Assembly (NCBI GenBank): GCA_964388275.1
Contig: CAYLZD010000023.1
Span: 8,480 to 72,479, forward strand
DNA length: 64,000 nt
Reading direction: 5' to 3'
Origin: JARYLZ01 sp964388275
Lineage (GTDB): Bacteria > Bacteroidota > Ignavibacteria > SZUA-365
A program made the translations under genes and the position numbers. Positions 31,101-39,324 of the stretch are shown piece by piece. A model generated the notes under the pieces. The model was not told the DNA's origin and made no database searches. It saw nothing but the letters and a program-made list of their open reading frames with translations. Numbering within the stretch: the first letter of the stretch is position 1; every line of letters begins with the position of its first letter.

Positions 31101-32046
31101 ACCATGCGGGATTCATGAGGGTGTCGGGAAGGAGGGCTGCGCCTGCGCCCGTCAGAAGCAATCCGTAGCGCCCCAGGAAAAGCGCCGCGGTTGCCGCGGA
31201 AAAGCGGGCTAAGCGGGATTTCCATCCGCGCGTCGCCGTCATGCAGAACCCGACCACGATGACGAGCAGCGCCATGCCGAGGAAGGCGGCCGCGCGGTCG
31301 AAATATGCGCCTGTCGTCTCTTGATATGTAGTCGGATTTGTGCGCGGCAGAGCTATGCGGGCCGGGATTTCGCCGTTGACGGCGACCGGAACGGAAACAT
31401 ACCGGCCGTCGCGCAATAGAGGATGCTCCGGATCCGATACGAGTCGAGCCTCTATCATGTGCTCGGCAGACAGGAGTGAAACCAGATCCTTCGCGTCGGG
31501 CTGTCGATGCTTGAGCGGCGCCGTGAAAGCGAGCGGCCGCGATACCTCAACCCTCCCCAGCGGAGTTCCGTCGCCGCGGTCGACGCTTCGGCGGACTACC
31601 AGGATCACTCTGAAACCGTCCTCCAGAATCGCCGGCCGGGGGAATTCCGATACGCCTTCATCTACCGGCGGTATTCGCCGCCCCCAATAGACACGCAGCT
31701 TTCCAGATGAGTCGTGAGCCTGGAAGGAGATGTCACCGGCGCCGTAGCGCCCGAGGATTCGTTCGATCAGACCGGCCTCGTCCTTTTCACCGGAGAGCAG
31801 ATCACGGAGTTCGGGCAGCCGGGCCAGCGACGTTGCGGTGTTTTCCGCCGCCGATGTGAATTCAGCGATGTCTCCGGAAATGCGAACGACCAGGCTGGAG
31901 TCGATCTCTTCTCGCAACCCTGCCCATGAATTTTCAATGTGAGAGAGGAAAAGGAATTTGCCGAGTTGGATCAGCGCGAGAAGGAAGCCCGTGATCGCAA
32001 TGGCGACCAACCATCGTCTGATGCTTTGCGCGGCGGGTTGTCCCAT
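28159..32046 (-). CDS. very large NtrY-like membrane sensor histidine kinase
   Basis: A 1295-residue kinase. An N-terminal membrane helix (about 12-34) is followed by an extracytoplasmic region and then a multi-helix membrane block (about 250-510). A second extracytoplasmic region (about 520-770) and two more helices (about 770-830) precede a third sensory region ending in a helix near 980. The cytoplasmic end has a HAMP domain (about 1000-1050) and the dimerisation/phosphoacceptor helix with His near residue 1075 (AKQVAHEIRNPLTP). The ATPase domain follows with N box NILRNSAQAI, G1 ISDTGIGI and G2 GMGLGLAIVKRI. The H-box resembles NtrY-family kinases. No response regulator lies nearby, so it is an orphan; the signal is unknown. 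It starts with ATG 16 bases after the DUF4783 gene, suggesting one operon. Confidence 0.9.
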   Translation of the reverse strand: MGQPAAQSIRRWLVAIAITGFLLALIQLGKFLFLSHIENSWAGLREEIDSSLVVRISGDIAEFTSAAENTATSLARLPELRDLLSGEKDEAGLIERILGRYGAGDISFQAHDSSGKLRVYWGRRIPPVDEGVSEFPRPAILEDGFRVILVVRRSVDRGDGTPLGRVEVSRPLAFTAPLKHRQPDAKDLVSLLSAEHMIEARLVSDPEHPLLRDGRYVSVPVAVNGEIPARIALPRTNPTTYQETTGAYFDRAAAFLGMALLVIVVGFCMTATRGWKSRLARFSAATAALFLGRYGLLLTGAGAALLPDTLMNPAWFASSLGGGLVSSIGELTITLLTFTAAITIALNLSGTAGASEIRLSLAFRKAPVLLAFPFAMRGLTASLKSFVTDASFNYDTLSPFFDDPLFVLMMFNAFLLTAGSITGAWISVRLLRVHGGTRRDFAAAMLVSVVSVILFLAVTRDRLIPPHWYAILSILFAAAPYAPSTVRKLIARRPSLRAAMLVAATTLVVGTLLQQFMNEKRRGEIEAIADRLARPVDAWSMLLAGQAAAEIAAEVAVEQNIGNSLEGANTSRAFGMWARSALAAERNNSAVQISGTDGTLVSRFSVGIHPRALDTGPLAGILSSPTDTTVQVRPEDDPRRRAYAVSSLTTASKNGSPLRIAVIVEALDPLVLTSSEVDLLRSDAIPEGVAPEDRLSISTFGDGILLATSDPMLPHIPVLPAEVRSDFLAGKDRSWSQLPTPDGPRPALFVKLGEAGNGEALCISMGAGEFVFTVYRYLRIGLFFLCLSAAASASMRLLKRPVRWRLEFRFASRLQLAILAAAAIPLLLVWLTARSFVTEEQRRQAEAQLLDDLNALKANLAEAAGADNPAGIASAARDDICIDAATRTGREVSVFAGPALLASSRPELYTAGLLSPRLPPEAFLAIAVRGAEFHMTTEKISDLAYLVGYLALRDSSGRPAVILSSPTLFEQAKAEKASMRASATILLGTVLIALLVLGVSRVLARQISRPLSELTAATQDIAGGDLHRRVDMAASAEIKDLMLSFNAMTDQLQRSRDLLAAAERDLAWKEMAKQVAHEIRNPLTPMKLAAQHLQRARIDKAPNIDEIISAVLGVIIDQVDTLARISDEFSRFARMPLRKPTEVDIGAILRETAALFGHDDNITVDVSIDAQLPPVIADREELSRAFTNILRNSAQAIDVKGSISITAEPVPGGIEIRISDTGIGIHPAALQRIFEPNFSTKTEGMGLGLAIVKRIVDDTGGSIRIESEPGAGAVVIVRLPVSAPSTCPEDPPDGT

Positions 32047-32062
32047 CAGGAGACCGATGAAT

Positions 32063-32560
32063 TCAGCGTTGTGCTATCGTGAGCTGATTGATGCGCCACC
32101 CCTGATCGCCGCGGGTGAGCGACACGAAAACCTGCGCGTTGCCTCTCTGTCCGCGTTTCAGATAGCGAAGCGTTCCGACACCCCATGCGCTCCGTTCCGA
32201 CAGGTTGGCGCCGGTCCAGGAAAAGCCCGTTGAATTGTGCGCGGCGAAGAAATTCCTGAGTATGAAATAGCTCTGCTCGGCGCTGTAATAACCGTTTTCG
32301 CCGGAAAGAAGAGTCAGAAAAACTTTGGTATGGAAAAACCTCAACATTGCGCGGGCTTCGCCTGTCGAGAGAGCCGCGTCAATTGCGACCAACGCCTGCC
32401 GCGCCTCCGACGTGTCATTGCCGGCGTCCGCAAGCATCCACGGCAGAGGGTCGCCCGGGACGGCATCAGTACCCGCGCGCGCGGTCGAAGCGGCGCCGAA
32501 AGCGCAAATGAGCGCAGACAAGGCGATAGCGAGCGTCGATCCCGTGCGCGGAAATTTCAT
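32063..32560 (-). CDS. exported DUF4783 family protein
   Basis: A 165-residue protein with a signal peptide (about residues 1-29, ending ARAG). Its mature part matches the DUF4783 pattern common in Bacteroidota: a helix with AALSTGEARAMLRFFHTKV, then NGYYSAEQSYFILRNFFAAH, then beta-strands ending RINQLTIAQR. The fold is expected to be cystatin/NTF2-like; the function is unknown. The gene lies immediately upstream of the giant sensor kinase (16 bases). The kinase has large extracytoplasmic domains, so a sensing partnership is possible, but nothing in the sequence proves it. The start is ATG with no strong Shine-Dalgarno visible. Confidence 0.85.
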   Translation of the reverse strand: MKFPRTGSTLAIALSALICAFGAASTARAGTDAVPGDPLPWMLADAGNDTSEARQALVAIDAALSTGEARAMLRFFHTKVFLTLLSGENGYYSAEQSYFILRNFFAAHNSTGFSWTGANLSERSAWGVGTLRYLKRGQRGNAQVFVSLTRGDQGWRINQLTIAQR

Positions 32561-32639
32561 GAATTGAACTTACTCCATATGCGCGGCAAAAAGCAATCGA
32601 ACCCGGCTTCGAGTCCGGCGAGGCGGCGGTGCAATGTCC

Positions 32640-32666
32640 GGAGGCGGTTCCTCTCAAACCGCCTCC
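32640..32666. terminator. 10-bp perfect hairpin downstream of the DUF4384 gene
   Basis: GGAGGCGGTT and AACCGCCTCC form a perfect 10-bp stem with a 7-base loop, about 50 bases beyond the DUF4384 stop on the minus strand. There is no T-tract, so it is a terminator or an RNA-stabilising hairpin by position only. Confidence 0.4.
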
Positions 32667-32712
32667 ATGCCGCCGGATTCCGTGTTCTCGTGTGGTCGAT
32701 TTGCATCCGGAT

Positions 32713-34217
32713 TCATCTTCCTCGAGTCGACCGGCCGCCGCCGCTACGACTCCCGGCGCCGCCATCGCGTGTATCTCCCGGGGATGCGGGGCTTGTGGAG
32801 TTTATATCGCGACTACCGGATGTCGACGCACGCTCGCGCTTGCGCTCGGAAGGCGGGTTTTCGTTCCGGCGCGACTGATCGGCCGGAGTCGTTTCCCGGC
32901 TTCGACTCGGAGCAACCGTCGATGGCTGCGCCGGATATGGTTCGGAAGATCGCGTGCGCGTCGAAGGCGCCACGCTGCTTTCGCGTGTGCGCGTCGAAGN
33001 NNNNNNNNNNNNNNNNNNNNNNNNNNNNNNNNNNNNNNNNNNNNNNNNNNNNNNNNNNNNNNNNNNNNNNNNNNNNNNNNNNNNNNNNNNNNNNNNNNNG
33101 TGCGCGTCGAAGGCGCCACGCTGCTTTCGCGTGTGCGCGTCGAAGCCGGGGACTGCATCTCCGTTCGATTCCGCGTTGCGCCGGACATGGATTCATCGGT
33201 CGCGGATTCGCTTCGGACGCGCGTCTCTGCCCCGGCCGATACTCGCGTACGGGTGTTCCCGGCATCGCGCGGAGTCTGCGCCCGCACTCGAGTTTCGGTG
33301 TACGTGACGGGCCGGTAATCGCGCGTGTAGCTTCGATGGGCCTCCACTCTTGTATCCTTCCTTACGACCGCGGTGTGCGGTCTGGACGGCGCCACGAGCG
33401 GGTGATAATTGCCGTAACCCCATGCGCAATCCAGGTACCGCGTGCGCCGATGTCTGTGCACAGGCCATGCCCTGATCTCGAAACGCCAGAACGGACCACC
33501 GAAAACAAAACCGACTCGCGCCGGGTAATAGTCATACGACCACCAGTAGTCATACCCGTGAGCGACGACGACGCTGTATCTCGGACAGACGGAGGCATAA
33601 GGATCCAGGATGGGGCGCCCGTGATGGCAGCTCGCGCACGCATAACGGGGATACCACACCCGCCCGTCGACAAAGAAAGATGCCGTTGCGGCCGCTCTGA
33701 TGAAACCCGGCGCGATTATGCGCTCGTTGATCGAGTTGATCGCGACAAAAGGATCGCCGCGGACCGGATCGAAGCCGAAATGATAATTTCCCGCTCTCGT
33801 TCCGAAGCGGAACGAGGAGGCGTCCGCGGTCGCGACGGCATGAATGAATTCGACTCCGCGCGGGCCGCCGACTCTCCACGAGGCGTTCTCGTAATAATCC
33901 GGAAGCCGGTACGTGACCCCTCCGTACACGAAGCCATCGTCCGGGTACTGCGGGAATAGCAGGCGCACGTCCCCTTCCGTGTTGATGTCGTACAGTACGA
34001 CGTGGCAATCCCGATTTGCGCGAAAGTATATTGCTATGCGGTCGCCGACCCGGTAAATCGCGCCTTCACCGCGGTCTGTCCACACTTCGATGTCGAAACC
34101 CATGGCAACGCCGGGTATGGGCTGAGGCGACTCCGAAGCCGCGAGGGACGGAGATTGCGCCGCTTGCAGGAGCGGCAGCACCGCAAGAAGCATCGCCGGG
34201 AATCTGGAAGTTTTCAT
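32713..34217 (-). CDS. exported DUF4384 protein interrupted by an assembly gap
   Basis: The signal peptide (residues 1-27, ending SLAAS) is followed by a DUF4384 domain (about 40-150). Diagnostic stretches are YRVGDRIAIYFRANRDCHV and VRLLFPQYPDDGFVYGG. A middle region is rich in Trp, Tyr and His, including CASCHHGRP. The C-terminal tail is Arg/Thr/Ser-rich and low-complexity with an 11-residue repeat RTRESSVAPST. The reading frame appears to change across the 100 Ns, because the N length is arbitrary. The same repeat peptide is read on both sides, and the left part continues to a TGA at 32713, so the true protein is one chain of unknown length. GGAGG precedes the ATG. Function is unknown; it is probably a periplasmic or surface protein. 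It lies 40 bases after the lipoprotein gene. Confidence 0.75.
32954..33145. repeat. 33-bp tandem repeat spanning the assembly gap
   Basis: Identical 46-base flanks (32954-32999 and 33100-33145) each hold one full 33-bp unit plus 13 bases of the next, on either side of the Ns. The unit encodes 11 residues on the minus strand. The real copy number is hidden in the gap. Confidence 0.85.
33000..33099. other. scaffold gap (100 Ns)
   Basis: Exactly 100 Ns, the usual placeholder for a gap of unknown size. It lies inside the tandem repeat of the DUF4384 gene, which explains why assembly failed there. Confidence 0.98.
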
Positions 34218-34257
34218 GGCCTTATCCTCCGCTGGATTCGATGTTCGAAAGCCGTTG

Positions 34258-35079
34258 TCAGCGACCGCTGCGAGCCGTGGCGCCTGTCCGAGAGCGCTTC
34301 GCCAGCACGGGACGCTCTCTGGTGAACAGTTCCGGGTTGCCTATGGCGGTCTGATATGCCCAGTCGAAAGTGATAGTCGTTCTGCTCGCGTCGGTGATGC
34401 GGATTTTGGCGAAATGGTTGTCGTGCGTCCAAATGACGTACGTATGACCCTTGATGGCGAGAGCGTCCCCGCTGGGCGACCAGCCGTCGTCTGGCGCCAC
34501 GGAGATTTCGTCGATGCTCGTCGTGTAGCCCATGTCCTGAATGTCCGTATCATCCCACACCACGAGGTATGGAAATCCGTTGCCGCCGGTTTCCATATAG
34601 ACATCGGTGTAATCGGTGTCGTAATGTACCACACGGTATTGAGCGAATTCATAACCGCCGCGTCTCGGGTCGGTGAATCTGTCGATCAGAGTAACACCGC
34701 GTCCCTCGGGCCTGGGCGTGTCGTACACGACGTCCCTGCTGAGATCGCTTTCATTTCCGCTGTAGTCGAAAGACGTCACCGCATAATAGAAGGTCACGCC
34801 GTTGCGGGCGCCTCGATCGGTGTAAACAGAGCTGCGGGAGGTGCCGATCAGCGAATAATGTCCGTTGTAACTGCTGGATGCATAAATGTTGTAGCCGGCA
34901 AGGTCCTGTTCCTGGTTTTCTATCCAGCGCAGCTCGACCGCATTGTCCAGCGATGTAGAGGTTATGCCTACAGGCGGAAACGGCGGGGTGCGGTCGTACG
35001 AAGGTGAACTGGGGTCTTTGCTGCATGAACCAAGGAATAGAAGCAGCGGCAACAGCAGAAGTATCGCGGACTTTTTCAT
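34258..35079 (-). CDS. lipoprotein with a fibronectin type III-like domain
   Basis: A 273-residue lipoprotein. The signal sequence ends in a good lipobox (LGSC, Cys at about residue 19), followed by SKDPSSPS. Residues about 33-125 look like a fibronectin type III domain: PPVGITSTSLDNAVELRW, then GYNIYASSSY, then FYYAVTSFDYSGNES. The remaining 150 residues are beta-rich and unrecognised. AGAGGAG precedes the ATG. It leads a run of minus-strand genes (DUF4384, DUF4783, kinase, maf). Role unknown; it is probably in the periplasm or outer membrane. Confidence 0.82.
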   Translation of the reverse strand: MKKSAILLLLPLLLFLGSCSKDPSSPSYDRTPPFPPVGITSTSLDNAVELRWIENQEQDLAGYNIYASSSYNGHYSLIGTSRSSVYTDRGARNGVTFYYAVTSFDYSGNESDLSRDVVYDTPRPEGRGVTLIDRFTDPRRGGYEFAQYRVVHYDTDYTDVYMETGGNGFPYLVVWDDTDIQDMGYTTSIDEISVAPDDGWSPSGDALAIKGHTYVIWTHDNHFAKIRITDASRTTITFDWAYQTAIGNPELFTRERPVLAKRSRTGATARSGR

Positions 35080-35336
35080 TTTTTTTCTCCTCTCAGGTTC
35101 TACGTCCGGTAATGCAAGGGAAGTGCCACAATTACATTCGTAAAAAGCGGAGTTTTATGCAGAGAATCAACAGTCATTGCTGATGATGGGCAATTTCTGT
35201 CCACACCTGAAGCTCGAAACTGTAGATTAAAGTGAACACAGGTTCGCGGTTTGGACCCTGCCCGTCTTTCCTCGAACTCCGCGCTTTCGCTCCCGCGCCG
35301 AAACGAACAGGGCGCAGCTTCCGGTAATATGCGCGC
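35080..35336. other. intergenic region upstream of the lipoprotein gene
   Basis: Together with the terminator next to it, this forms a gap of about 350 bases between two minus-strand genes. It must hold the lipoprotein promoter, but I could not identify a convincing -35/-10 pair. No open frame here looks real. Confidence 0.4.
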
Positions 35337-35375
35337 TGAAAAAGGCCGCGCAGACTCTCCGATCCGCGCGGCCTT
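35337..35375 (-). terminator. rho-independent terminator of the TIGR03790-like gene
   Basis: AAGGCCGCGC (35342-35351) and GCGCGGCCTT (35366-35375) form a 10-bp perfect stem with a 14-base loop. On the minus strand it is followed by a T-tract, about 60 bases after the stop codon. Confidence 0.75.
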
Positions 35376-35436
35376 ATGAATACCTCCGCTGCTCCCTGTG
35401 CTGCGACCTCTGTCCTCCGTGGACTCCAGCCGCTCT

Positions 35437-37140
35437 CTACCAGGACACGGCGATCAACTTCATGTCCGAATGAACGGATCCGTCGACCGCTCGGGCTTCC
35501 ATGCGGCAAACGTACCTACCCGCCGGCAGTGCCGCGCCTTCCATCGTCTTGCCGTTCCAAGCGATCGTGTGAGTGCCTGCGCCTCTTTCCTGATCCGAAG
35601 CCGGCAGCGCGACCAGAGCCCCAGTGACCGAATACACTCCTACCGTGACGACGGACGCCTCGGGCAGGGTGAAGGACACTGTTGTGGATGCGCCGGAACG
35701 GAACGGATTGGGATAATTTTGCGCCAGCAAGAATCCGCCTGCGCTTGTCCCGCGGATTTCCAGAACCTGACTGGCGGATGTAGAACCGTCGCGGTCTATC
35801 TGCAGAAGCCTGTATATGTTTCTCGGCAGCACCTCATTATCTACGAAAGAGTATGACTGAGGCGTGTTGATCGTTCCCCGGCCGTTGACGAAGCCGATGG
35901 ACGACCACTCCCCGGCGATGTTCTTTTGCACTTCGAAGCCGTAATTGTTCGTTTCCGTGGCTGTTTTCCAGTTTAGCTCAATTTTGTCGTTCCTGAGCGA
36001 TCCGCCGAACGCCACCAACTCTACCGGCAAGTGCCCCTCTCCCGCAAAAGTCGCCTTGGGATCGCCGATTATCACGTCCATCCAGCTCAGGCACGCCGAA
36101 GCCGCATAAAATGATTCGGCCAGATTGTACCCCGTACTGTGCGTCCAGCGATCGAAGAGATAATCGACACGGGCCATGGCTGAGCTATAGGGTTCCCAGA
36201 CATATCCTTTTACGCCTGTGACTCCCTCGCGCACCAGATCGGCGACCATGGATTGCCAGCCGATCGTGGGTTCGATGAAGCTCGAGTCCGAGAACGACCT
36301 GCCCGACGAACTCACGTAGGTTTCCGCCAGCGCCTTGGCCGACCAGTTGAAATGGGGCTGTGCCTTCTGCGTGTAAGAGGTCCAGTTCGCGTCATTGCTT
36401 CCCCAGCTCACATATCCCAGAACGGATGTCTTTTCGGTGACGAAGACACTCGACGAATCGAAGTATACCTTGTGGCCTCTGTTCGCCAAAGTGTTGCGTG
36501 CCGTATTCATCCGGTTGTTCAGGATATTGGCGCCGCGGGTGATATCAACATCGAAAACGAATTGGCCGCTGGATATGTAAGGTTGTTTCGCCCTGTCTAT
36601 CAGGCCGACAATATCCGAATAGCTGTATCCGGCGAGACGCGTCACCAGGTAAATGTTGCTGAACGTTGAACTTCTGGAAAATCTTAAACTTGTGAAGGCG
36701 TAAGGATTTGTGATCGATCCGTTTTTTCCGATGTACGCCTCTAACTGGCTGTTCATCAGACACAAATCGCTGTCGAAGGAAGAGGCGTTGGACGAGGTGC
36801 TGAAAACCACCGACGACCGTCTGACCTTGAGGGGCACTCCTTGAGTCGTCACGATATAGTTGATTGAGGACGATAGCCCGTTTGCATGAATATAATCTTT
36901 GATCTGGGTCAGAATACCGGCAAAGGTCAGCGAATCGATCTCATCGGTCGTCGGCATGGCTAACTGGCACAGGTTGACCGCCGGAATCGATCTTTGCGCG
37001 CTGAAATAAGTCCCAACGTTCTGAGAAATCGCGCTGTTGCTATTGACGATGACAAGAACATCGTTGTAGGTCTGTGCGTGCAGTTGCAGAATCCATAACA
37101 ATGCGGTTAAGGCGATAAGCGGGGGTGTTGTGCGTTTCAT
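35437..37140 (-). CDS. TIGR03790-like protein with T9SS sorting domain
   Basis: A 567-residue secreted protein with a signal peptide (residues 1-23, ending LHAQ). The body (about 25-375) matches my recollection of TIGR03790, an uncharacterised exported family. It has YNDVLVIVNSNSAISQNVG, an ARSIP-like stretch (SAQRSIPAVNLCQL) and INYIVTTQGVPLKVRR. WDVIIGDPKATF closes the domain. A fibronectin-like linker (LPVELVAFGGSL) leads to a T9SS type-A domain with AQNYPNPF. Two related inverted repeats lie just upstream of the start. Enzymatic activity is unknown. The gene ends at a clear terminator and seems to be transcribed alone. Confidence 0.82.
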   Translation of the reverse strand: MKRTTPPLIALTALLWILQLHAQTYNDVLVIVNSNSAISQNVGTYFSAQRSIPAVNLCQLAMPTTDEIDSLTFAGILTQIKDYIHANGLSSSINYIVTTQGVPLKVRRSSVVFSTSSNASSFDSDLCLMNSQLEAYIGKNGSITNPYAFTSLRFSRSSTFSNIYLVTRLAGYSYSDIVGLIDRAKQPYISSGQFVFDVDITRGANILNNRMNTARNTLANRGHKVYFDSSSVFVTEKTSVLGYVSWGSNDANWTSYTQKAQPHFNWSAKALAETYVSSSGRSFSDSSFIEPTIGWQSMVADLVREGVTGVKGYVWEPYSSAMARVDYLFDRWTHSTGYNLAESFYAASACLSWMDVIIGDPKATFAGEGHLPVELVAFGGSLRNDKIELNWKTATETNNYGFEVQKNIAGEWSSIGFVNGRGTINTPQSYSFVDNEVLPRNIYRLLQIDRDGSTSASQVLEIRGTSAGGFLLAQNYPNPFRSGASTTVSFTLPEASVVTVGVYSVTGALVALPASDQERGAGTHTIAWNGKTMEGAALPAGRYVCRMEARAVDGSVHSDMKLIAVSW

Positions 37141-37146
37141 GGCTGT

Positions 37147-37186
37147 TCTCGATACATTGTTCTCGTTTACCGATACGGTATCGAGA
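37147..37186. promoter_or_regulatory. nested inverted repeats upstream of the TIGR03790-like gene
   Basis: TCTCGATAC (37147-37155) is repeated inverted as GTATCGAGA (37178-37186). Within the same stretch CGATAC (37171-37176) and GTATCG (37178-37183) form a 13-base palindrome. Directly before a start codon this could be an operator or a leader hairpin. Confidence 0.4.
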
Positions 37187-37649
37187 CATGCACAAGTATT
37201 GCCAATTTTTCATAAATCCAGCCATAACATTGTTTTTTATGGGTTTAATCCGTAACGACTCGTGAGCTACGGGAAAAAGAACTGCAAATATTGCATTCTT
37301 ACAGAGCTGTAATACGGAAACGGTGTAAGCAATTGCAAAATCGGCGAGTTCTGAACGTAAATCGAGTCCGGCGGGCGTCGCTCCGTTGTGACATTAGCTA
37401 ATAATATTGAAAATCAACAGCTTGGCGTTGCAAATATTGCCGGCTGTGGCCGTGGAGCGAATGAGGAATACCAATCAAACCGTTCCTTCGTGTCTGACGG
37501 TCCGGTCTCCACTTCTCAACCTGCCTCCTTCTCGAAGCTGCTGTTGAGTGGCTCAAAAAGCCCTGGAGAAAACTCGACTTGAAGGATGTGCCCTCTTATA
37601 TACGCGGTCTGACACCGAGCGCCGATATCTCGGTCAGAGCGTTCGGCTG
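37187..37649. other. AT-rich intergenic region with short palindromes
   Basis: About 460 bases without a convincing gene. Three short palindromes stand out: TGCAAATATTGCA (37283-37295), GCAATTGC (37329-37336) and GCAAATATTGC (37430-37440). The half closest to the minus-strand gene is clearly AT-richer than the window average, which fits promoter DNA. Confidence 0.4.
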
Positions 37650-38348
37650 CTATTCGTCTTCGATCCCGAGCTGGGACTGAAGCCTTTTCACATCCTGCTC
37701 GTAACGGGGTGTGTTGGCTTCCTGAACATAACGGAGAGCATCGGCGGCCTTGTCTTTGTCGCCGGCAAGGCCCCATGCCCTGGCGGCCGCGAAATACCGG
37801 CCCGCTTTCAATAAGTCGTTCGGATGGCGGTCGGCGGCCTTCTCATAAAGTTTCGCTGCCTCGGCGTAGTTTTTCAGTCCTTCATGCGCGGCTGCCATTC
37901 CGGCCAGCGCATTGGCCTTGAGCAAATCGTTCGAGGGGTTTGCATCGTCGAACGCGGCAAGCGCAAGTTCGAACTGATCGGTGTACAAATAGCTCTGGCC
38001 GAGCATCATGGCGGCGGTTGTCCCCGATGTCGTGCCTCCGTAGGATTCAACGATGCTTTTGAGCCCGGGAATTCCCCTCGCGGGATCCCCGTCGATGGCC
38101 AATTTGTACTGTTGCTGCTGGAAAAGAGTCTGAACCTTGCGCAATTGGCTGCCCGCTTCCGCTTCCCGGGCGGCTTGGCGCGAAGAGTAGACATAATATG
38201 CGACAATCACCGCTGCGACCAGTACCGCTCCAATAAGAATCCACTTGCTGTACTTGCCGTAGAATTCTTTCGCTTTTTCCCAATATGCCAGAACTCCCGA
38301 TTGAGGGACTGCCTGCCTGACTGCTATTTTTTTCTTTGCGGCTAACAC
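37650..38348 (-). CDS. membrane-anchored TPR protein (YfgM-like)
   Basis: A 232-residue protein. A basic N-terminus (AAKKKIAVRQ) is followed by one membrane helix (about 34-54, ILIGAVLVAAVIVAYYVY). A periplasmic TPR-like region occupies about 60-225. Helical repeats such as AAMMLGQSYLYTDQFELALAAFDDA and NYAEAAKLYEKAADRHPND carry the alternating small and large residues of TPRs. The organisation resembles YfgM/PF09976 proteins that assist periplasmic chaperones, but the assignment is by architecture only. The start is taken as GTG 38348, preceded by GGAGA. The open frame would run further upstream toward the tRNA. Confidence 0.82.
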   Translation of the reverse strand: MLAAKKKIAVRQAVPQSGVLAYWEKAKEFYGKYSKWILIGAVLVAAVIVAYYVYSSRQAAREAEAGSQLRKVQTLFQQQQYKLAIDGDPARGIPGLKSIVESYGGTTSGTTAAMMLGQSYLYTDQFELALAAFDDANPSNDLLKANALAGMAAAHEGLKNYAEAAKLYEKAADRHPNDLLKAGRYFAAARAWGLAGDKDKAADALRYVQEANTPRYEQDVKRLQSQLGIEDE

Positions 38349-38384
38349 GCGTTCTCCGTATGCAATGCTTCTTGTGCTGATTTC

Positions 38385-38461
<77 letters not shown>

Positions 38462-38470
38462 ATCGAATCA

Positions 38471-38500
38471 CAAATATACGCACAACCGGCGTAAAATCAA
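38471..38500 (-). promoter_or_regulatory. promoter of tRNA-Arg
   Basis: On the minus strand, TTG (38498-38500) is followed after 19 bases by TATATTTG (38471-38478). This matches the Bacteroidota promoter pattern TTG-N17-23-TAnnTTTG. Read as a general promoter it is TTGATT-N16-TATATT. Transcription would start only a few bases before the mature tRNA. Confidence 0.6.
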
Positions 38501-38502
38501 TT

Positions 38503-39168
38503 TTACTCCTGGTCGAAGAAGTCCATGTACTCCCTCACGAACGGATTGACTTCCCGCTCCCGCCCGATCGTGGTGGCGCCTCCATGCCCGGGATACACGG
38601 CGGTTCGAGCCGGCAGCGGCAATAATTCCCGCCGGATGGATTCCATCAAGGTTTCCCAGTCGCCGCCGGGCAGATCGGTGCGGCCGACGCTCCCCTCGAA
38701 CAACACGTCTCCGGTGAATACGATGCCCAACCGGCTCTCATACAAACCGATGTGGCCGGGTGTATGCCCGGGCAAGTGCAGCACACGGAAATGCAGCGAT
38801 CCGCGGCGCAACTCCGAGCCTGCTTCGGCGAAACCGGATGCCTTGATACCTGCAATCGGCGCCGACGATGGGTATCCGAATGAATGCGGATGCTCGAGAG
38901 CTGCTTCATCGGACCTGTGGATCAACACAGGCGCTTCGAGCATCCCGGCCAGAGCGGCCGCATCGGCAGTGTGATCCCAATGACCGTGAGTTATCACGAT
39001 CGTGGCCTCCACAATAGATCTCGATTTCAACACTTCCGTGACTGCGCTTGCGCAACCCGGTGGTGCGTCCACCACGACAGCCGACCGGGCCGCGGCATCC
39101 ACGGCGATATACGAGTTTGTAGACAACGGTCCGCTCGTGAAAGCCAGAATCTCGATTTTTTCACTCAT
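38503..39168 (-). CDS. metallo-beta-lactamase-fold hydrolase (glyoxalase II-like)
   Basis: A 221-residue cytoplasmic metal-dependent hydrolase. The metal-binding THGHWDH motif is at about residues 78-84. Further ligands are in LPGHTPGHIG (about 137), FTGDVLFEGSVGRTDLPGG (about 154) and YPGHGGATTIGRE (about 196). These fit the glyoxalase II/hydroxyacylglutathione-hydrolase-like group, which cleaves thioesters, though the exact substrate cannot be told. A bacillithiol pathway gene (bshB1) elsewhere in the window makes a bacillithiol thioester substrate conceivable; this is speculation. The start ATG at 39168 has AAAGGA upstream; two other in-frame Mets lie 6 and 15 bases further up. Confidence 0.9.
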   Translation of the reverse strand: MSEKIEILAFTSGPLSTNSYIAVDAAARSAVVVDAPPGCASAVTEVLKSRSIVEATIVITHGHWDHTADAAALAGMLEAPVLIHRSDEAALEHPHSFGYPSSAPIAGIKASGFAEAGSELRRGSLHFRVLHLPGHTPGHIGLYESRLGIVFTGDVLFEGSVGRTDLPGGDWETLMESIRRELLPLPARTAVYPGHGGATTIGREREVNPFVREYMDFFDQE

Positions 39169-39324
39169 TTTCATCCTTTGCAACTTGAATCATGCGGGCA
39201 GTGCCGCGTTCGGAAAGCTACGTTCGGAGACCATTTTATTCAAGCGTTTGCGCGTTTCATTTGACCGCACGATCTCGTAGATTCCGGCAGACACGCGAAG
39301 ACGACAACAAGGAAAGGAAACATA

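Noticed and set aside
32954..33145. Direct repeats around the gap as a possible CRISPR array
   Set aside because: The units are adjacent with no spacers and encode an in-frame 11-residue peptide repeat. There are no cas genes.
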